Of a stretch of DNA of 64,000 bases, positions 45,992 to 58,899 are shown one piece after another. Each line of letters starts with the position of its first letter. Within the stretch, counting starts at the first letter, position 1. The translations under genes were made by a program, and so were the position numbers. Location: NCBI GenBank assembly GCA_018398805.1, contig JAGFBZ010000942.1:682001-746000 (forward strand). Direction: 5' to 3'. The notes under the pieces are model-generated. The model saw nothing but the letters and a program-made list of their open reading frames with translations, searched no databases and was not told where the DNA came from. The DNA is from Hirundichthys speculiger (Eukaryota; Chordata; Actinopteri; Beloniformes; Exocoetidae).

Positions 45992-48900
45992 TTACAAGCA
46001 AAGGCGTCATCCCTGTGAAGGACTGGAGACATTTCTGAGCTGGCCTCCCTTTTCAGACCAAAGACGTTCATCTTCTGCAACACGTTCAGCCTGCAGCTGC
46101 AGTGAGCCTCCAGCCCAGATGAGGGCATCATCACGACAACGTTCGTGTGCACAGTAGCCTCCCCTCCACACCGCTCCTCTGAGCATGTCCCATGCTCACA
46201 ACAGTGAATGGAGAAATACAGTAGTTGTATTAATAAGACATATAATAAATAAGAAAGAGCATGCATCGATGTCTTAAAATGAGAGTAAAGTCTCTCAAGG
46301 CGAACAAACTAACATGTCAAGTGGATTATTAACGTTACAGTTCTCTTTTATAAATTCATGGTCTCTAGAAGTCAAGGATTCCAAAGAACAAAGACATCCC
46401 GGTCTCTCCATCTCTTATCTTAGTTTGGATACATTCATAGATGCGTACAGGACGATGATCATGTGGTTTAATGTCATTTACTCTCTGCCGTTCCCTGAAA
46501 CTGTGCAGTGACCATGTTGACGTCCGCACTCACTTCCGCCATTATCTCTGCAGAGTTTTCTATTTAATCATTGAAACATTAGCTGTAATTCAAACACACA
46601 GTATGTTACGTCTAAACTAGAAACGGGTGTCATAACATGAGACTTGCAGTATATTAACAAATGTCATCAAATGAATCAGAAATAATTGTGGGTCAAACTA
46701 ACGTCAAACAACGTGGAGGAGAATTAAAGGTATGGTTTTCAGCTCCGGAGACTTTTATCACATTTATTCATACAAACAACTCTCTCCGTGATTCAGCCTA
46801 CAACAGAATACGCTGCTGCCTTGTGTCACTGTTCTAATTTATTTTTTTTTAATGATCCTGTGCTTCTATATTTCTATTTTATTTAAAGATGTAGACCTAC
46901 ACTATTTTGTGTGTATTGTATTTGTGCTTTTCCGGGCCTGCATTCTCTTGCAAATGAGATTTTAAGCTTGAGAGCCCTTTTGTCCTGATTAAATAAAGGG
47001 TTATATAATTTTTTTCTTCTTTTTTTCAAAGCTATTTTGCAAACTGCACAAAAGACCTCCATGCAAGGCTGATTTCCTGCCTGCATGACTAAACTGGGGA
47101 AGGAACAGTCCAACAGTGAAAAGAAAAACCTCCTGTGCCTCTTATTTAAGTATTTAATGGCCATGATGACAAATGGAAAAGAAAAGGATTTAAAAAAAAA
47201 AAGAGGTCTGCTTTAAGACTCAAACTTTTCCAGCTTTCCTGACATTGACCCTTTAACTGTTGGAGCCACAGGAGCTGCAAGGCCACGACTGTGGTCCAGC
47301 ACAGTTCTCAGAAACTCCGGCTCTGCAGCTGTTTTCCTTCACATCTGGGGGGGGGGGGGGGGGGTTGACCGACTACACGAAATCAAGAACCTTTAGAAGC
47401 AAAAACCATCATTAAACCAACATTTCGAGCATTGTCATCATCTGGCTGCTCTGAATTACTTCACCAGCAGATGTCACCGTAACAGTGCAGAAGACTGGAC
47501 GCGGCGCTTCCAGCAATCCAGCCGCTGATGAAACGTCTGACATCTGGTTAACTGCAGTTATCAGAAGCAAGACTATAATATTCAACTTTCCAAGACGCTA
47601 CATGAAAAAAAAGCCCTGTTATAACAAGGACGTGGAAGAAAGTGCAGGATGAGAATGCTCCAGAAGGCACTACGGGATAAAAAAAAAAAAAAATCAAGTC
47701 CTCCATGACATTTAAGTAACAAATATGAGGTATTTTTTACATGTAATAAGTCCTCCTTTGTATATGCTTTTCAGAGTCACGCGGACTATGGTTTGGTTTT
47801 ACAAATAAAACCCAATACAACAAAGAAACGACATCACTTCTCATGTGGGCTGTGTGGGTCCTAAGAGAAAAACGTGATACGCATCCCCCTGTGGATCCCC
47901 CCCCCCCGTCTGAACATCAGAGCGCTGAAACCAGCGAAGCCGTAATCCTTCGCCCTTCATCTCTCCTGGTTTTGTTCTGCAGGCTTCCATCTCTCCTCCG
48001 CTGACGGAGCAGAGGCTCGACGGCTGGTTTGTGCTCTGGATCATGAATGCCGATGATGCCCCCCCCCGAACGCCTCTTCTGCGTGATCCTAAGTGGCGTG
48101 AAGCAGGAGAAGTGGCGTGAATGAGCCGGAATAAGTCGCGTGGTTCCATCCTGCTTGTTTGCGGTTACGGCTTTAAAGCGCGCCCGTCTCCTACGGGTGT
48201 TTCCAGATACCACCAGTAATATATTGTTCATGGCGCAGGGCCTAGGGCAGACAGAATGATGGATTGAGCCGTTCTGTTTTCTTTTCACAATCCGTCTTCA
48301 AAGGAGCAAATCGATCTGGAAAAGAGAAGTCGGGGGAATGGATAAAAATCACCAAAATAGACTTTCTTCATGGTGTTTTGATGTGATGTGTTATTTTGTC
48401 AGGAGCATTTTAAAATCAAAGTTCACCGTTCGCAGCTGAGGAGAGCAGAGAGGCACGCGTGTATGAAGTTTTGACTGCGAGTGCGTGTGCGTACGTGTGT
48501 ATAAATGTGTGTGCGTATCATGGTGGGTGAGCAGCAGTGGGGAGCTATTAGTTACAGGAGCAGGGTTGCATTCATGGCCCCATTAAAAAGCTTCAAATCC
48601 ATCCAGAAGGGGAAAAAAAAAAATGCTGTCAGATATTTTATGCACTCGCCTGTAAAAAAAAAAAAAAAAAAAAAAAATTAGCAATAAACTTAGAGGACGT
48701 TTAATAACTTACACTCCAATTTACTGCATCGGCATTGATTCATGACAAATCCCTTTGTGCAGTTTAAGTTTCTGCCTGAACGTCTTGGACGCTCCAATTC
48801 TGACTTAAAGGCATTTCTCTGCAAGAATGTCAACGTGCTAAAGCTCACAAGGAATTCTGGGCTGTTTTCCCATCAGTTTGGCAGGGAACAGACCAGCGCT

Positions 48901-49097
48901 GACTGGGAGACCAGTGGGGATCCCGTTTACTTCTACTGGAATAACTGGAGGAAGCTGGAGGAGAGAAAGATGTGACTTCTGCCCTCTGACACCTCATGTT
49001 CTGCGGTAGTCTTGTTGCCCCTGTTGTGATCATTGCATATTACAGAGGACATGTTGTGAACCCCCCCCCCCACCACCACCACCACCACAAATCTACA
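45992..49097. other. Intergenic DNA, no gene recognised
   Basis: It contains a run of 18 G (47347-47364) and long A runs (47680-47693, 48654-48677). ORFs at 47841-48288 and 48742-48975 have no recognisable domain. The sequence at about 48800-48920 has a diverged relative near 53660-53760. Confidence 0.4.
47347..47364. repeat. Run of 18 G
   Basis: Homopolymer run. Its length in the assembly should not be trusted. Confidence 0.95.
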
Positions 49098-49105
49098 CTT
49101 TAGAG

Positions 49106-49733
49106 CATGTGTCAAACACATGGCCCGCGGGCCAAATGTGGCCCGTCACGTCATTTTATGTGGCCCTCGAGAGCTTAGACTTAAAATAACCTTACGCCCT
49201 TTTAAAGCGCATATGACAATAAACTACATCTCCCATCATGCATTTCATTGTTACCCACAACGATAATGGTAGCTATGAGCAGGACGATTTTTCAGAACTG
49301 ATAGACTTAAGAAAAATCTTCACAAACTAACCCCAACATGTCCAAGAAAAGAAAAATTGATGCACAAGGAACGCAGTTTCGTGAATGATGGGAATCTTTT
49401 GTGTTATAAGGCGGGTGTCAGTCGTGAAAGAGTTTAATCTACATCGGTATTTTGACAGCAAACACGGAGCTAAGTATGCTAAATTTAGTCTCCAAGAAAA
49501 ACAAAGAACCACTTCTGCCTCTGAAACCAAGGAAATAGATACTCTTACAACCACAAACTCTGAGTTTAATATAATAATGACTTAAATATTTGAAACTCAA
49601 ATACATAATAAACACAGAAACCGTTATTTAACAATATAATTTACATTACATTTTATTACATTCATGCTGTCGATCTCGGAGGGCCACCATGATGCTGATG
49701 TGGCCCTCAGTGAAAATGAGTCTGACACCCCTG
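49106..49733 (+). mobile_element. hAT element with transposase N-terminal remnant
   Basis: Left end catgtgtcaaacacatggcc, right end (inverted) caggggtgtcagactcat. The flanks ctttagag (49098-49105) and ctttacag (49734-49741) are a 7/8 TSD. The interior encodes, across frames, SKKRKIDAQGTQFRE, then VSVVKEFNLHRYFDSKHGAK, the N-terminal region of a widespread vertebrate hAT transposase family also domesticated in host genes. The remainder is deleted. Confidence 0.85.
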
Positions 49734-49741
49734 CTTTACAG

Positions 49742-51388
49742 CATATATTTGGCTGAAGCTACCAGCTTGAAAGAGTTGAGATCACACAACCTCACTGGTT
49801 TGTTTGGAGCAGAATTCAAAAGAAGATGTGCTTCAGTGAGTCGTTCCCCCAACTTCATGTCATGCTGCATTCACAATACCTCAAAGGCATGGGACCACAA
49901 AGCCCTAACGGTGTTTTAAAAACAGGCACAGGCTGCAGAGGAAAAGCATATGGTCCGACTCCACCCCTTAACACGAACCCCTCTGTAGGCTCCAGCAGTA
50001 CCTCCGTGGTCCACCACAACCAAGTCGTTCCCACCTCTCATCGTTCTGTCTTATGTCTCCTTCTTGATTTTCTGTGTGAATTTTCAGCACCTGCCTGCAC
50101 GGATGAGACAATTGATAGGTGACATTTGGAACCAGTGCTGTCGGTTGATTTACATATTTGGCCTCACATACGTGACGAAAAAACTGAACATGCAGCGAGA
50201 CTGGTATGTTTGTTGTTTTTTTACCAACTAAAAGAGCCACCCTGGGTAAAATTACATAGCTGAATGAACACTGAAGACTATAACATCTTACTGTTTTCCG
50301 TTTCATAGTCACATTTTAAGCAGGACATGGAAATATCAGTGTAAATGTAAATTTCTTTGACTTCTTCCAGGCCTGGAGCTCTGGTGACAGGAATCACACA
50401 TCATTTCCTGCTGAAGAAGAATAAAAAAGAGCAGTCTCAGAGTAAGTAGCTTCAATATTATCACAATGGAGAAGGTTTAGCGTTTGTTGTCAATGTGTAA
50501 AACCCCAAATCCCACTTACTCAACACCGGGTGGTTGTCAGCTTAGTTTCGTGGCTCCACAGTCACTGCTGATACAGACGCCGTCGTTAAACTTTGGCACA
50601 GCTGCTGTAACGTTTATTACCTCTTGAGGGCAGAAAGGCTCCACTGTAAAATCTTAAAAAAAAAAAAAAATCTACATTTCAATCTTGTTCTCCTTCACTT
50701 TCCTTTACTGTGTATTCTTCTTATGTTTCACATCTCCAACATCTTTCTCTTTCTCTCTGTCTGTCCTTCATCACTGACTTTCCTCACTGCCCTCATCCTC
50801 TCTGGCTCAGAGTCAACAGCCTCCCTGCTCTACCAGTTTCTATAAAAAGCTATTTAGCAACGATGTTTATGCACACACGTCTCTTCAGTCTGTCAGGTGT
50901 CAGTTTTCTCAGTTTTCTTCCAATCCACAACATTCTAACTCTCTTAATTTCTTTATTTTCTTATTTGGACTTCCCTTTCTGCCGTCTTTTCTATTATAAA
51001 TCTTTGTCAGCAGTCACTTTTCAGAGAGACAGTTTTCCAGTTTTCCATTCCCGATGATGCTGATCAACACACACTGAACAGGGAACAACCTTTAAATCAT
51101 CTATGAAAAGCTTTTTAGAGATCAGTCTGTGAAAATAGATGTAATTCTCTGCTCTAAAGTTGAAGTCATCACCGGTGTAGCACACTATTCACTATTCAAC
51201 AGTAATGACAATCTACAGGCAGTTTAGCCAAACCTGTTTATGTCACATCATGATCTGAAGTGACATTTCTTGAGATTTGAAGCGACTGCATGCTGTTTCT
51301 AGAGGAGGCGCCATGATCGGAGGAGAGTAGTAGTCAGTTGGCTCCACGTAATGCCGCTATGAGTTTCAGTTCTCTGCGTCAGGCTGAT

Positions 51389-51423
<35 letters not shown>

Positions 51424-54400
51424 CCTGCCAGTGGTCGAAGGTTCAACTCTGAGCTGCACAGAGTCGACAGTGAAGCAGACTTTGACGAGACGTCGCTGGA
51501 TCCTGAACATTCAGCCTTTATGCGTTTCCTGTTCAGTAGTTTGGCTTCTACCTGAGGGAATGGATAGTGACAGCTTTTGTTTAGCGATCCTCATTGTTTT
51601 TCTTTGTTTTTTTTTTTTTTTTTTTACTCGAGAGCAAAACAGCGAGACAAAGACGTCAGGAGAGCCAACTTTATCGCAAAAAGACAACGAAACAATTAAT
51701 CAAGCCTTTTTAATCAGCATTCAGCAGGTCTCCTTATTGAATTTGTATAGGATGAGAAGCGCCGCCTAAGTGTTTGCGTGAATGAAAAACACATTATAAA
51801 GTGCTTTGTATACCCTCGGCAAGATTAAAAAGGTCTGCAAGTGTGTGGACCATTTATCATATCCCTGAAAATCCCATCTAATAAAACTTTAACGCTGGAA
51901 CGAGCAATCAGGCTTGTATTTCACTGACTTTTTTTTGGAGGGATTCGCTGTGTTTCTGTCACTTTGTTTCTCTTCTTTGATTAGAAATCCAAACTACAAG
52001 TTCAGGTCACTGGGTTGCTGACAATGTCCATTCCTGTTTTTTTTTTTGTCTGATCAATTCAAATTATGCAAATGAGCAGTTTATTCACCTGTGCATAAGT
52101 ACAGTTGCAGCAGTCTGTCAAGCCAACAACACTTGGTTTAGGTGCATGAGGCTAATGAGCCACATAATACAGTTATAACCTACAATAAATATCACAGGAT
52201 GCCGTTAATATTGATGTGAGAACAATTAAAAACACTTTAACTGGACATGCTGATTTATTCCCTGTAAAGTGTAAACTTCAAGCCAAAGCTGAACATCACG
52301 ACTGCCTCAGAGATCCGGAAAGTCTTTGTGACAGACTAAATGTCTGACAGATGAGAGTCGATGAATGATGCAGCCTTTTATCTAAGCTAAGCCAAGCTGT
52401 GCTGATGCTATGCGAGCACCAGGCAGCATCTTGTCATCTAACTCCTGAAACACGTGCGACACGCACCACAAAGCGCTTGACTGGTACCCGGAAATCTTCA
52501 TGAACAAAACCTTGATATCTGCGGCCACATCGCATCCTTCACCGCTCTGCTGTCCATCCTTGGCTACAGCTGGCATCTATCGCTGGGTTTTCCCTCCTTA
52601 CAAACAACATTTGCTGATTTATTCTATGTTGACAAGCTCATTTGTGTGAGCTCTGCTTCTTCTTCTTCTTTTTTGTCTACATTCTCTAGGCGACTGTCGC
52701 TTGTTTTCATTTTTCTCCCCACTCAGAGCTACCAAAGATGACGCAGGCAGCCTGAAACTGCCGGACAGCATTTTGACTCACCGGTTAGTGATACGATTAG
52801 CATCTTTATCTCTTATTTTCTTCTTTACTCTGCAGATTTTATGTCCGTCAGATGTTTTGAAATTCCAGTATTCATTCCTGTGGAAGACTAAGCATTAGGC
52901 CTTTTTGCACACAAATAGCCAATTTTGTTTTCTCTCTCTCACTGCTTCGGAGTGCAATTAAGTTCTCATTAATGTTAAGGAGAATCATTTGGCAGAGGTG
53001 ACTCAGCAGCGCTCTGCGCTGCAAACATTTTACTCTTTATAGTGTAAAGTAACACCACAACCAGCAGGATCTTTCCTCCGTCACAGCGAGGGAGCGACAG
53101 GCCATTTGGGCCACAGCTGCACTTAATGGCATCAACAAAAAAAGTGTAAATATTAGCAAAATGACAGGATAAATTCAGAATGTGAAATAAATCCAGTTCC
53201 TGTTTATATTTATGGTATAGCTTAAAGTCACAAGCTGGAGAGACTGATATTAATCTTTGGAGCTTGTGCTGCTCTTTACCTGAAACTCCATCACCGGAGA
53301 AAGTGGTTCTGTTGTGGAACAGCAGAACCAGCGCAGAGGAACGTCACAGGACGTTCTCGTCATACTAGAAAAGCACATGAGGTATGAGATAAGAAAGACT
53401 GTAAAAGGAGTTCTTTGATCTACAATAGAGAAACTGTAAAAAAAAAAGCTGCCATTTTTGTCCTCCAGGTGGCAGCACCTGCTGTGACATGTTGTATATG
53501 GAGCTTTTTGCAGACACGACCACTTCCAGTAAAGAAAGCAACAACCATGGTGCACTACTGCGAGGCTGCGAGAGTGTCCATTACATAGATGCAAATTAAA
53601 GAAGATGCATGTCTGTCCATTCGCAGCTGAGAAGATCTCTCTGCACAAAGGAGATGGAAGGACAGGACGGGGAAGAAGGTTGATGCGCTCAAGCCCACAA
53701 GAAATTCCAGGCCATTTTCCCATCATTTCAAGAAGAAAAAGATGAGCGCTGACAGACCTGTGAGTGGTGATCTTGCTTTGCTGGACTAACCAGGAGCACA
53801 GAGAAGATCAGACGCAGATCTGCAAGGCCCCAGATAGGCGTGAGGCTGCTTGGGTCGTCTCCAGTGGTTGGACGCGGTGTGGACACGAGAAAGAAGGAGC
53901 TTGTCGTCCAACTCTGGCTTTCAAACCAGAGTGTAATTAGTCTAATTAGCTCTGAGACGCTATTTGGAAACAGCTCTGCACTTGTAAAATGAGAGTTGTA
54001 AATAAAAAATGAACGATAATAATGAAAACATTGTGGAGCAGATTGGCTGTTGCCAAAATGTCATCTGACTGGAAGGTTGCAGAATACAGTTGTCAAATTA
54101 TCTGGGGACACAATGAAAGCAGAGGTTTAACATCTACAGCAGAGTATGGAGGTTTGCCAGGAGTTCCTCTGAGACACATAGAAGGCTTGAAAGAAAAAAA
54201 AACTGGCGCTTGATTAACCATCTCCAAACGTCTCAATGTGAAGCAGCACGTAGGGTAGTTAATGGCTCAGTAGAAGAACAATTTCTAGCCAAGATACTCT
54301 AAATTCTTTTAGCAAATAATTAAGGTTATCACATCAAAGCCAGAAAAGAAAATAAAAAAACAACCTGTGGAAGCAACAGGGCTTCACACCATTCGATCAT

Positions 54401-55468
54401 TGTGGGTTGGCTTGTCTGTCGTACTCGGAGCAGTTTCATGCGGCGTGCAGAGAACTTAGGCTCCAGTGTCAACTGTGATGGCCAGGTATCATAAAACGGC
54501 GCACAAATAATAGTTTTAGTTACGTCAGCTCAAAAAAAAAACCCACATAGAAACATTAAAGCAAAATGTGCGAGACGTGACACGCCGTGTACGAGCAATT
54601 CCATCATATCATGTGAGCTGTGGATACCAGGTTAGCACAGCTTTTGCTGCATTCAAATGAAGGAATCTCCTCTCATAGTTTCCATTAATCTAAAGGTCTT
54701 GGATGCTGGGATGATTTGCCCTTGGTGTGTTTCCCTCCGTGTGCTGTTGTGACGGTCAGGAGAGGCTGTTGTTCAGCGGGAGGCCCCAGATTGTGCTGAG
54801 ACAAGGGGGAAATGTCAGGGACGTGGACAGTCTGGACATCCAGGCTGACAGCAGGGTGTGTCACATCCTTTTGCCCTCTCTTTCCCATCCTCTCCCCTCG
54901 CCTTTTTTCCTCAGCGCTATCCTCCATCCACGATTTTACCATAATCTGTATCCCTGCCTCCTTTCTTCCGTCTTATTGTGTGTTTTATCTCTTTCTTCCT
55001 CTCCTGCAACGATGGCTTGAATTAAGCAGCCCTGGCTGTAATAGACATTGAATTTAAATTAATCCTGCCTCACTCGATTTGCCAATAGTCATCCTGCTGA
55101 GAAAAGAGAGGGAGGGAGAGGTGCAAAGGAGGAGGAGGAGGAGAGAGGGGATAAAAGCTGCGTTGAGAAGCGATGGAGTTAAGAGAAAAAAAGGACCAGT
55201 ACCGTGTATTCATGTATTATTGTACCAACCTGGATTAGATGTTATTTAAACGCTTGTGTCATGTTGCAATAACTGAATTTGATTGGGTGGGGAGAGCAAA
55301 AAAAAGATAAGACAGACAAGCGACAAAAGAGGAAAAGAATTTAGTGTGTGTACTTGATGGGGCAAAGCTCAATATTGTGATTTGCTGAGATCATATCCAA
55401 AGGACATGAGCTACAGTGAAGACAAGACTTGGAGAAACATGGGGATAATGATGTGGCAGCTCCCTTAC
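49742..55468. other. Intergenic or intronic DNA, no gene recognised
   Basis: Mostly A+T-rich with mononucleotide runs, notably 31 G at 51389-51419 and T runs near 51609-51624. ORFs such as the Leu/Ser-rich one at 50710-51057 and that at 53250-53726 have no recognisable domain. If the exon at 55469 is real this may be an intron of the same gene. Confidence 0.4.
51389..51419. repeat. Run of 31 G
   Basis: Uninterrupted homopolymer. It could form G-quadruplex structure and is a place where assemblies often err. Confidence 0.95.
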
Positions 55469-55573
55469 CTCATCAAACTGAAGTCCACCTGGCAAGGTGA
55501 TGCGGGCAATTCCTTTCACTCCATCCAGCCAGCTGTGTCCTGGATGGGCAACAGCTGCTAATCCAACACAGGC
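55469..55573 (-). CDS. Orphan internal exon, protein unknown
   Basis: The minus strand has a well-formed acceptor (tttatttttag) and donor (gag|gtaagg) enclosing 105 bp, exactly 35 codons in phase 0: ACVGLAAVAHPGHSWLDGVK then GIARITLPGGLQFDE. The residue mix looks like a folded protein, and both splice sites are better than chance. No other exon of the same gene could be recognised nearby, so it would belong to a gene with large introns. I do not recognise the family, and a chance ORF between splice-like sites cannot be excluded. Confidence 0.5.
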
Positions 55574-56157
55574 CTAAAAATAAACGCAATATTGGGAGGG
55601 AAGAGACACGAAAAGAAGAAAAGCAAGCAAAGCGAAGTCTGTTTTGGTCGCGTGTGAGGCCTGAGAGGTCGTCGTTGGTCTTTCTCGCTGAACAAAGGCG
55701 TTCCTTTGGGTAAAGCCTTTTCTTGGAGTGGAGGAACAGACTGCTCGGTTGCATCTGCAGTTTAAACAGGTGCCACATTACAAGCAGGCTTATGGGGAGC
55801 GGCCCTGTGGGGCTCAAGATTTCCACAGCCCTCTGCATTTCAGTGCTCCAGGCAGACTTTCCAGGGATGGTAGCGGGTAGCAGAGATTCACACACTCTTA
55901 ACACTTTCCTCCTCTACTCTGCTTTGTTTCAGGAAGAGAGGAAAACAAACACCTGAGTCAGATGATTTTTCTGATCCACACAACCTCCACAGCAGGAAGA
56001 CCACTTTGGTCTAAATGAAAATCCCACAACACTTCTGCTGGTTAAATACGTTAACACAAGCAGAGGTCTGTGACCCTCTCCACAGCGTCCCTGACAGTAA
56101 ATATAGATCAGAGGTTGAAGTGGTGATGAACTCCTTTGTCTTTGACGTGTTCAGGAG

Positions 56158-57465
56158 TAGAGCTGAGCGATTTTATCAATTCTGCGATATATATCGATAT
56201 TTTATTTCCCCAGAGAGTATCGATTTTTCAGCTGCGGGTATCGATATTCTAAGCTCCTTTCAAAGCCCCCGTCCCATCTTTAAAAGCTTGCAAGCAACAA
56301 TTTGCACTGCTTAAATAAATTAGGGATGGGCATAATTAATCAATTAATCGATGATTGATCATTAAGAATTTGGTCGAAGAAATTAATTTTCGTCGATGAA
56401 CCGAAGGTTTTTTTTTTTTTTTTTTTTTAAACAATCCGAACGTAGGTTCTCAGTGCATGTCCTCAAACAATGCGATGCATTTCACTGTGCCACCGATAGA
56501 AATTTGGCAGCAGGGGGCAACATTTCACCATCACCCTACCCTGGCTGGCCTCAGTTGTTACACGCGAGCTTCTGTAGGTCGTCGCCTAATCATGAAGCGG
56601 TGGCGGTGAAGTGTGGCGTGGGACCATTTTCATTTAGAAAATGACCAAGTGTACTGCAATCACTGCAATGCAAATTACAAATACAATTAATCGACAACGA
56701 CAATGATGTATCACTTGAACAACACGCATCCAAGCCTTGTAAAGGACGGCGGAGGCGGTTCATCTCTATCTCAGCCTAGCCTAGCCTAGCCTAGCCTCGG
56801 CGTTAGCACGGACCAGAAGGAGCTGCAGTGCACATTGAGCACACAACAAGCGCATCTTTTTAAGAAACAAAAAGCCTGTTATATTGGCGCCTTGATATAA
56901 ATTGTCCTTGTTAAGTAGTCTCCTCGATATCTCTTCTTTTATTATCGTTGTTTTTTTAAAGAAAAGAAACAGGAAATGTCACGTTATTCTCGACCACAAC
57001 ATCCGGGCCACTGAACACATCTGGGCATGCGCGGGCCATAGCAACCAGGTCAAAGGGGAAAACAAAAGTCATGCCGATATCGAGAATATTTGTGATAGTT
57101 TTCAATATAAAAATGTTAATGATTAATCGATTATTAATCATTAATTCTCCCGACGAGCGACGAATAAATCTCGACCAAATGCCCATCCCTAAAATAAATG
57201 AAACTATTTTTCTCAACACATCTTTTATTCATTTTGTTCAGCATTTGCAAGCTGCCTGTCAGCCATATAATGTTTAATTGATGCTTTCAGTTCAATTAAT
57301 TCAAACTAAGTCATTAGAACACTCACAAGATATCACCAAAATCACTTTGTCCCTTTAAAATATTTTGGAAAATGATGTAAATGTATTGTAAGATGAATAT
57401 CGATATATATCATGAGCCAAATATCGCGTACCGAATCGCATGATTAGTGTATCGCTACATCCCTA
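56158..57465. mobile_element. hAT element interrupted by a second hAT
   Basis: The same family as 15048-15722: left end tagagctgagcgattttatc, right end tatcgctacatcccta. The flanks ttcaggag (56150-56157) and ttcaggat (57466-57473) give a 7/8 TSD. Removing the nested 56321-57191 leaves about 430 bp that align to the 15-kb copy. Confidence 0.87.
56321..57191 (+). mobile_element. hAT element with BED relic, nested
   Basis: Termini tagggatgggcataatt and (right end inverted) tagggatgggcatttgg. A perfect TSD aaataaat flanks it (56313-56320, 57192-57199). The undisturbed site aaataaat is at 15445-15452 in the related element. A BED-like relic is readable near 56643-56735 (VYCNHCNANYKYN, then MMYHLNNTHP). 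Interior frames are broken. Confidence 0.9.
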
Positions 57466-57469
57466 TTCA

Positions 57470-57690
57470 GGATTTTTGGCTCTGCGCCACACTGACTCCC
57501 CCCGAGATGACCACTGTGGTGACATCCACATATGTGACAGAGCAATATCTTTGCCATCTGAAATCCTCTTCAGGGTCACGGGGGGGTCCACAGGAGTCTG
57601 TCCCAACTGTCACTGGGTGAAAGGACGACCACCAATCCATCACAGGGCCACAGAGAGTCGAACAACGATGCCCACCCACATCCCTAAGGG
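57470..57690 (-). repeat. Interspersed repeat, same family as 60505-60775
   Basis: It contains cttcagggtcacggggg, cactgggtgaaagg and aatccatcacagggccaca, a sequence widespread in fish genomes as a SINE- or LINE-derived repeat. The copy here lacks the catc-rich tail. Confidence 0.55.
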
Positions 57691-57899
57691 AAATTTAGAA
57701 TCACTCAACAGCCATGTTTTTTTTTTTTTTTTGGAAGAAAACCCATGAAAGACCATGTAAAGGTCTACACATCTGGTCTGTCTCTATTAGACACTATGTG
57801 CATTGCTCCACTTCATCTCAGCATTTTGTCATGTGATACACTGAACATAGTGACCAGTGCAGGACCCTTACATCACCAATCCTTTCATTTGTCCCAGTT

Positions 57900-58895
57900 C
57901 TTCTCAAATAGGGGGCGTGGTGCAATGCCAGGGGGGCGCGTGTGACCCCAGAAAACATGTTTTTTTTTTTTTTAGAATAAAGTGTAATTCCACATATACT
58001 CCAGTAGGTGGCAGTGGTGCTCTCATTGTCACAGTGTGCGCAGGGAGTATTAGCTATACAGTGCTCCCTTATTTTTTTAATGGGGACCGACACCCCCCCC
58101 CGCATAAATCAAAATCTGCTAACTGGAGCTGAAGCCCCGCGAGCCTCAATAATGTGTTTAAAATATGTTTTATAACCCCAAAAAAGTGGCGCGGAACTGC
58201 AGCGAAACAAGACAAAGGCTCAACTGTGGTCTTTCTGTTACCTTCACAGTCTCTGGTCTCTGAAACGTAGTAAACAAACTGCTGATATTGATATAGATTT
58301 TTTGGCTCGTAATTAGCGGCTAACACGCTGACAATAACAAAACAAAAAGTCTGGTTTTCTCTGCATTGAAAAGGACATTATTATTATAGTTTTTTGATAT
58401 GTAAATAGTTCGATTGGGAAGAGAAATCATGTGGCATGCAGTACAAAAAAAAAAAAAAAAAAAACTCGTTACCTTCTTGTCCACATTTTAGCCAGAAAAT
58501 CATACCGGGACTTTATGAAAAAATAAAATGATTTGTTTTTAAAGAAACAATCTGAGCTTTATTCATGTTATTTCATCTGAGCAACAACTTGAAACTGTTC
58601 AGTGTTGCAACTGTTCAATTTTGCACATCAGATGGATATTTTCTTTAAGAAAAAGTCTGAGCTAATGTTATTTTTATTTTGTTTTTCAAAATATCTACAT
58701 TTCAGAATATTGTATTTATATTTTTGAGCAGAATTCTAGCTTTGTATAGGCTAATGTTCCTATTGTTAAAAAGCACAAAAGTGTGTAATAAACAACTAGC
58801 ACATTCATATTTTGCATTTTGTTTTCTTACTGTACCGAAAATGAACCGAACCGAGGTACGTACCGAACCGAGAGTTTTGTGTACTGTTACACCCC
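57900..58895. mobile_element. hAT right-end remnant, left boundary uncertain
   Basis: The segment ends aaccgaaccgaggtacgtac then cgttacaccccta-like (actgttacacccctа in this copy) at about 58895, a known type of hAT terminus. The matching left end (expected taggggtgtaac) is not found, so the start is a guess. The interval also holds T runs at 57960-57973 and an A run at 58446-58463. Confidence 0.4.
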
Positions 58896-58899
58896 TACT

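Noticed and set aside
47841..48288. Two overlapping minus-strand ORFs of 102 and 123 codons in slightly G+C-richer DNA
   Set aside because: They are mutually out of frame, show no domain, and are not flanked by convincing splice sites.
50710..51057. 115-codon Leu/Ser/Phe-rich ORF
   Set aside because: Low-complexity pyrimidine-rich DNA; no recognisable membrane-protein family or start context.
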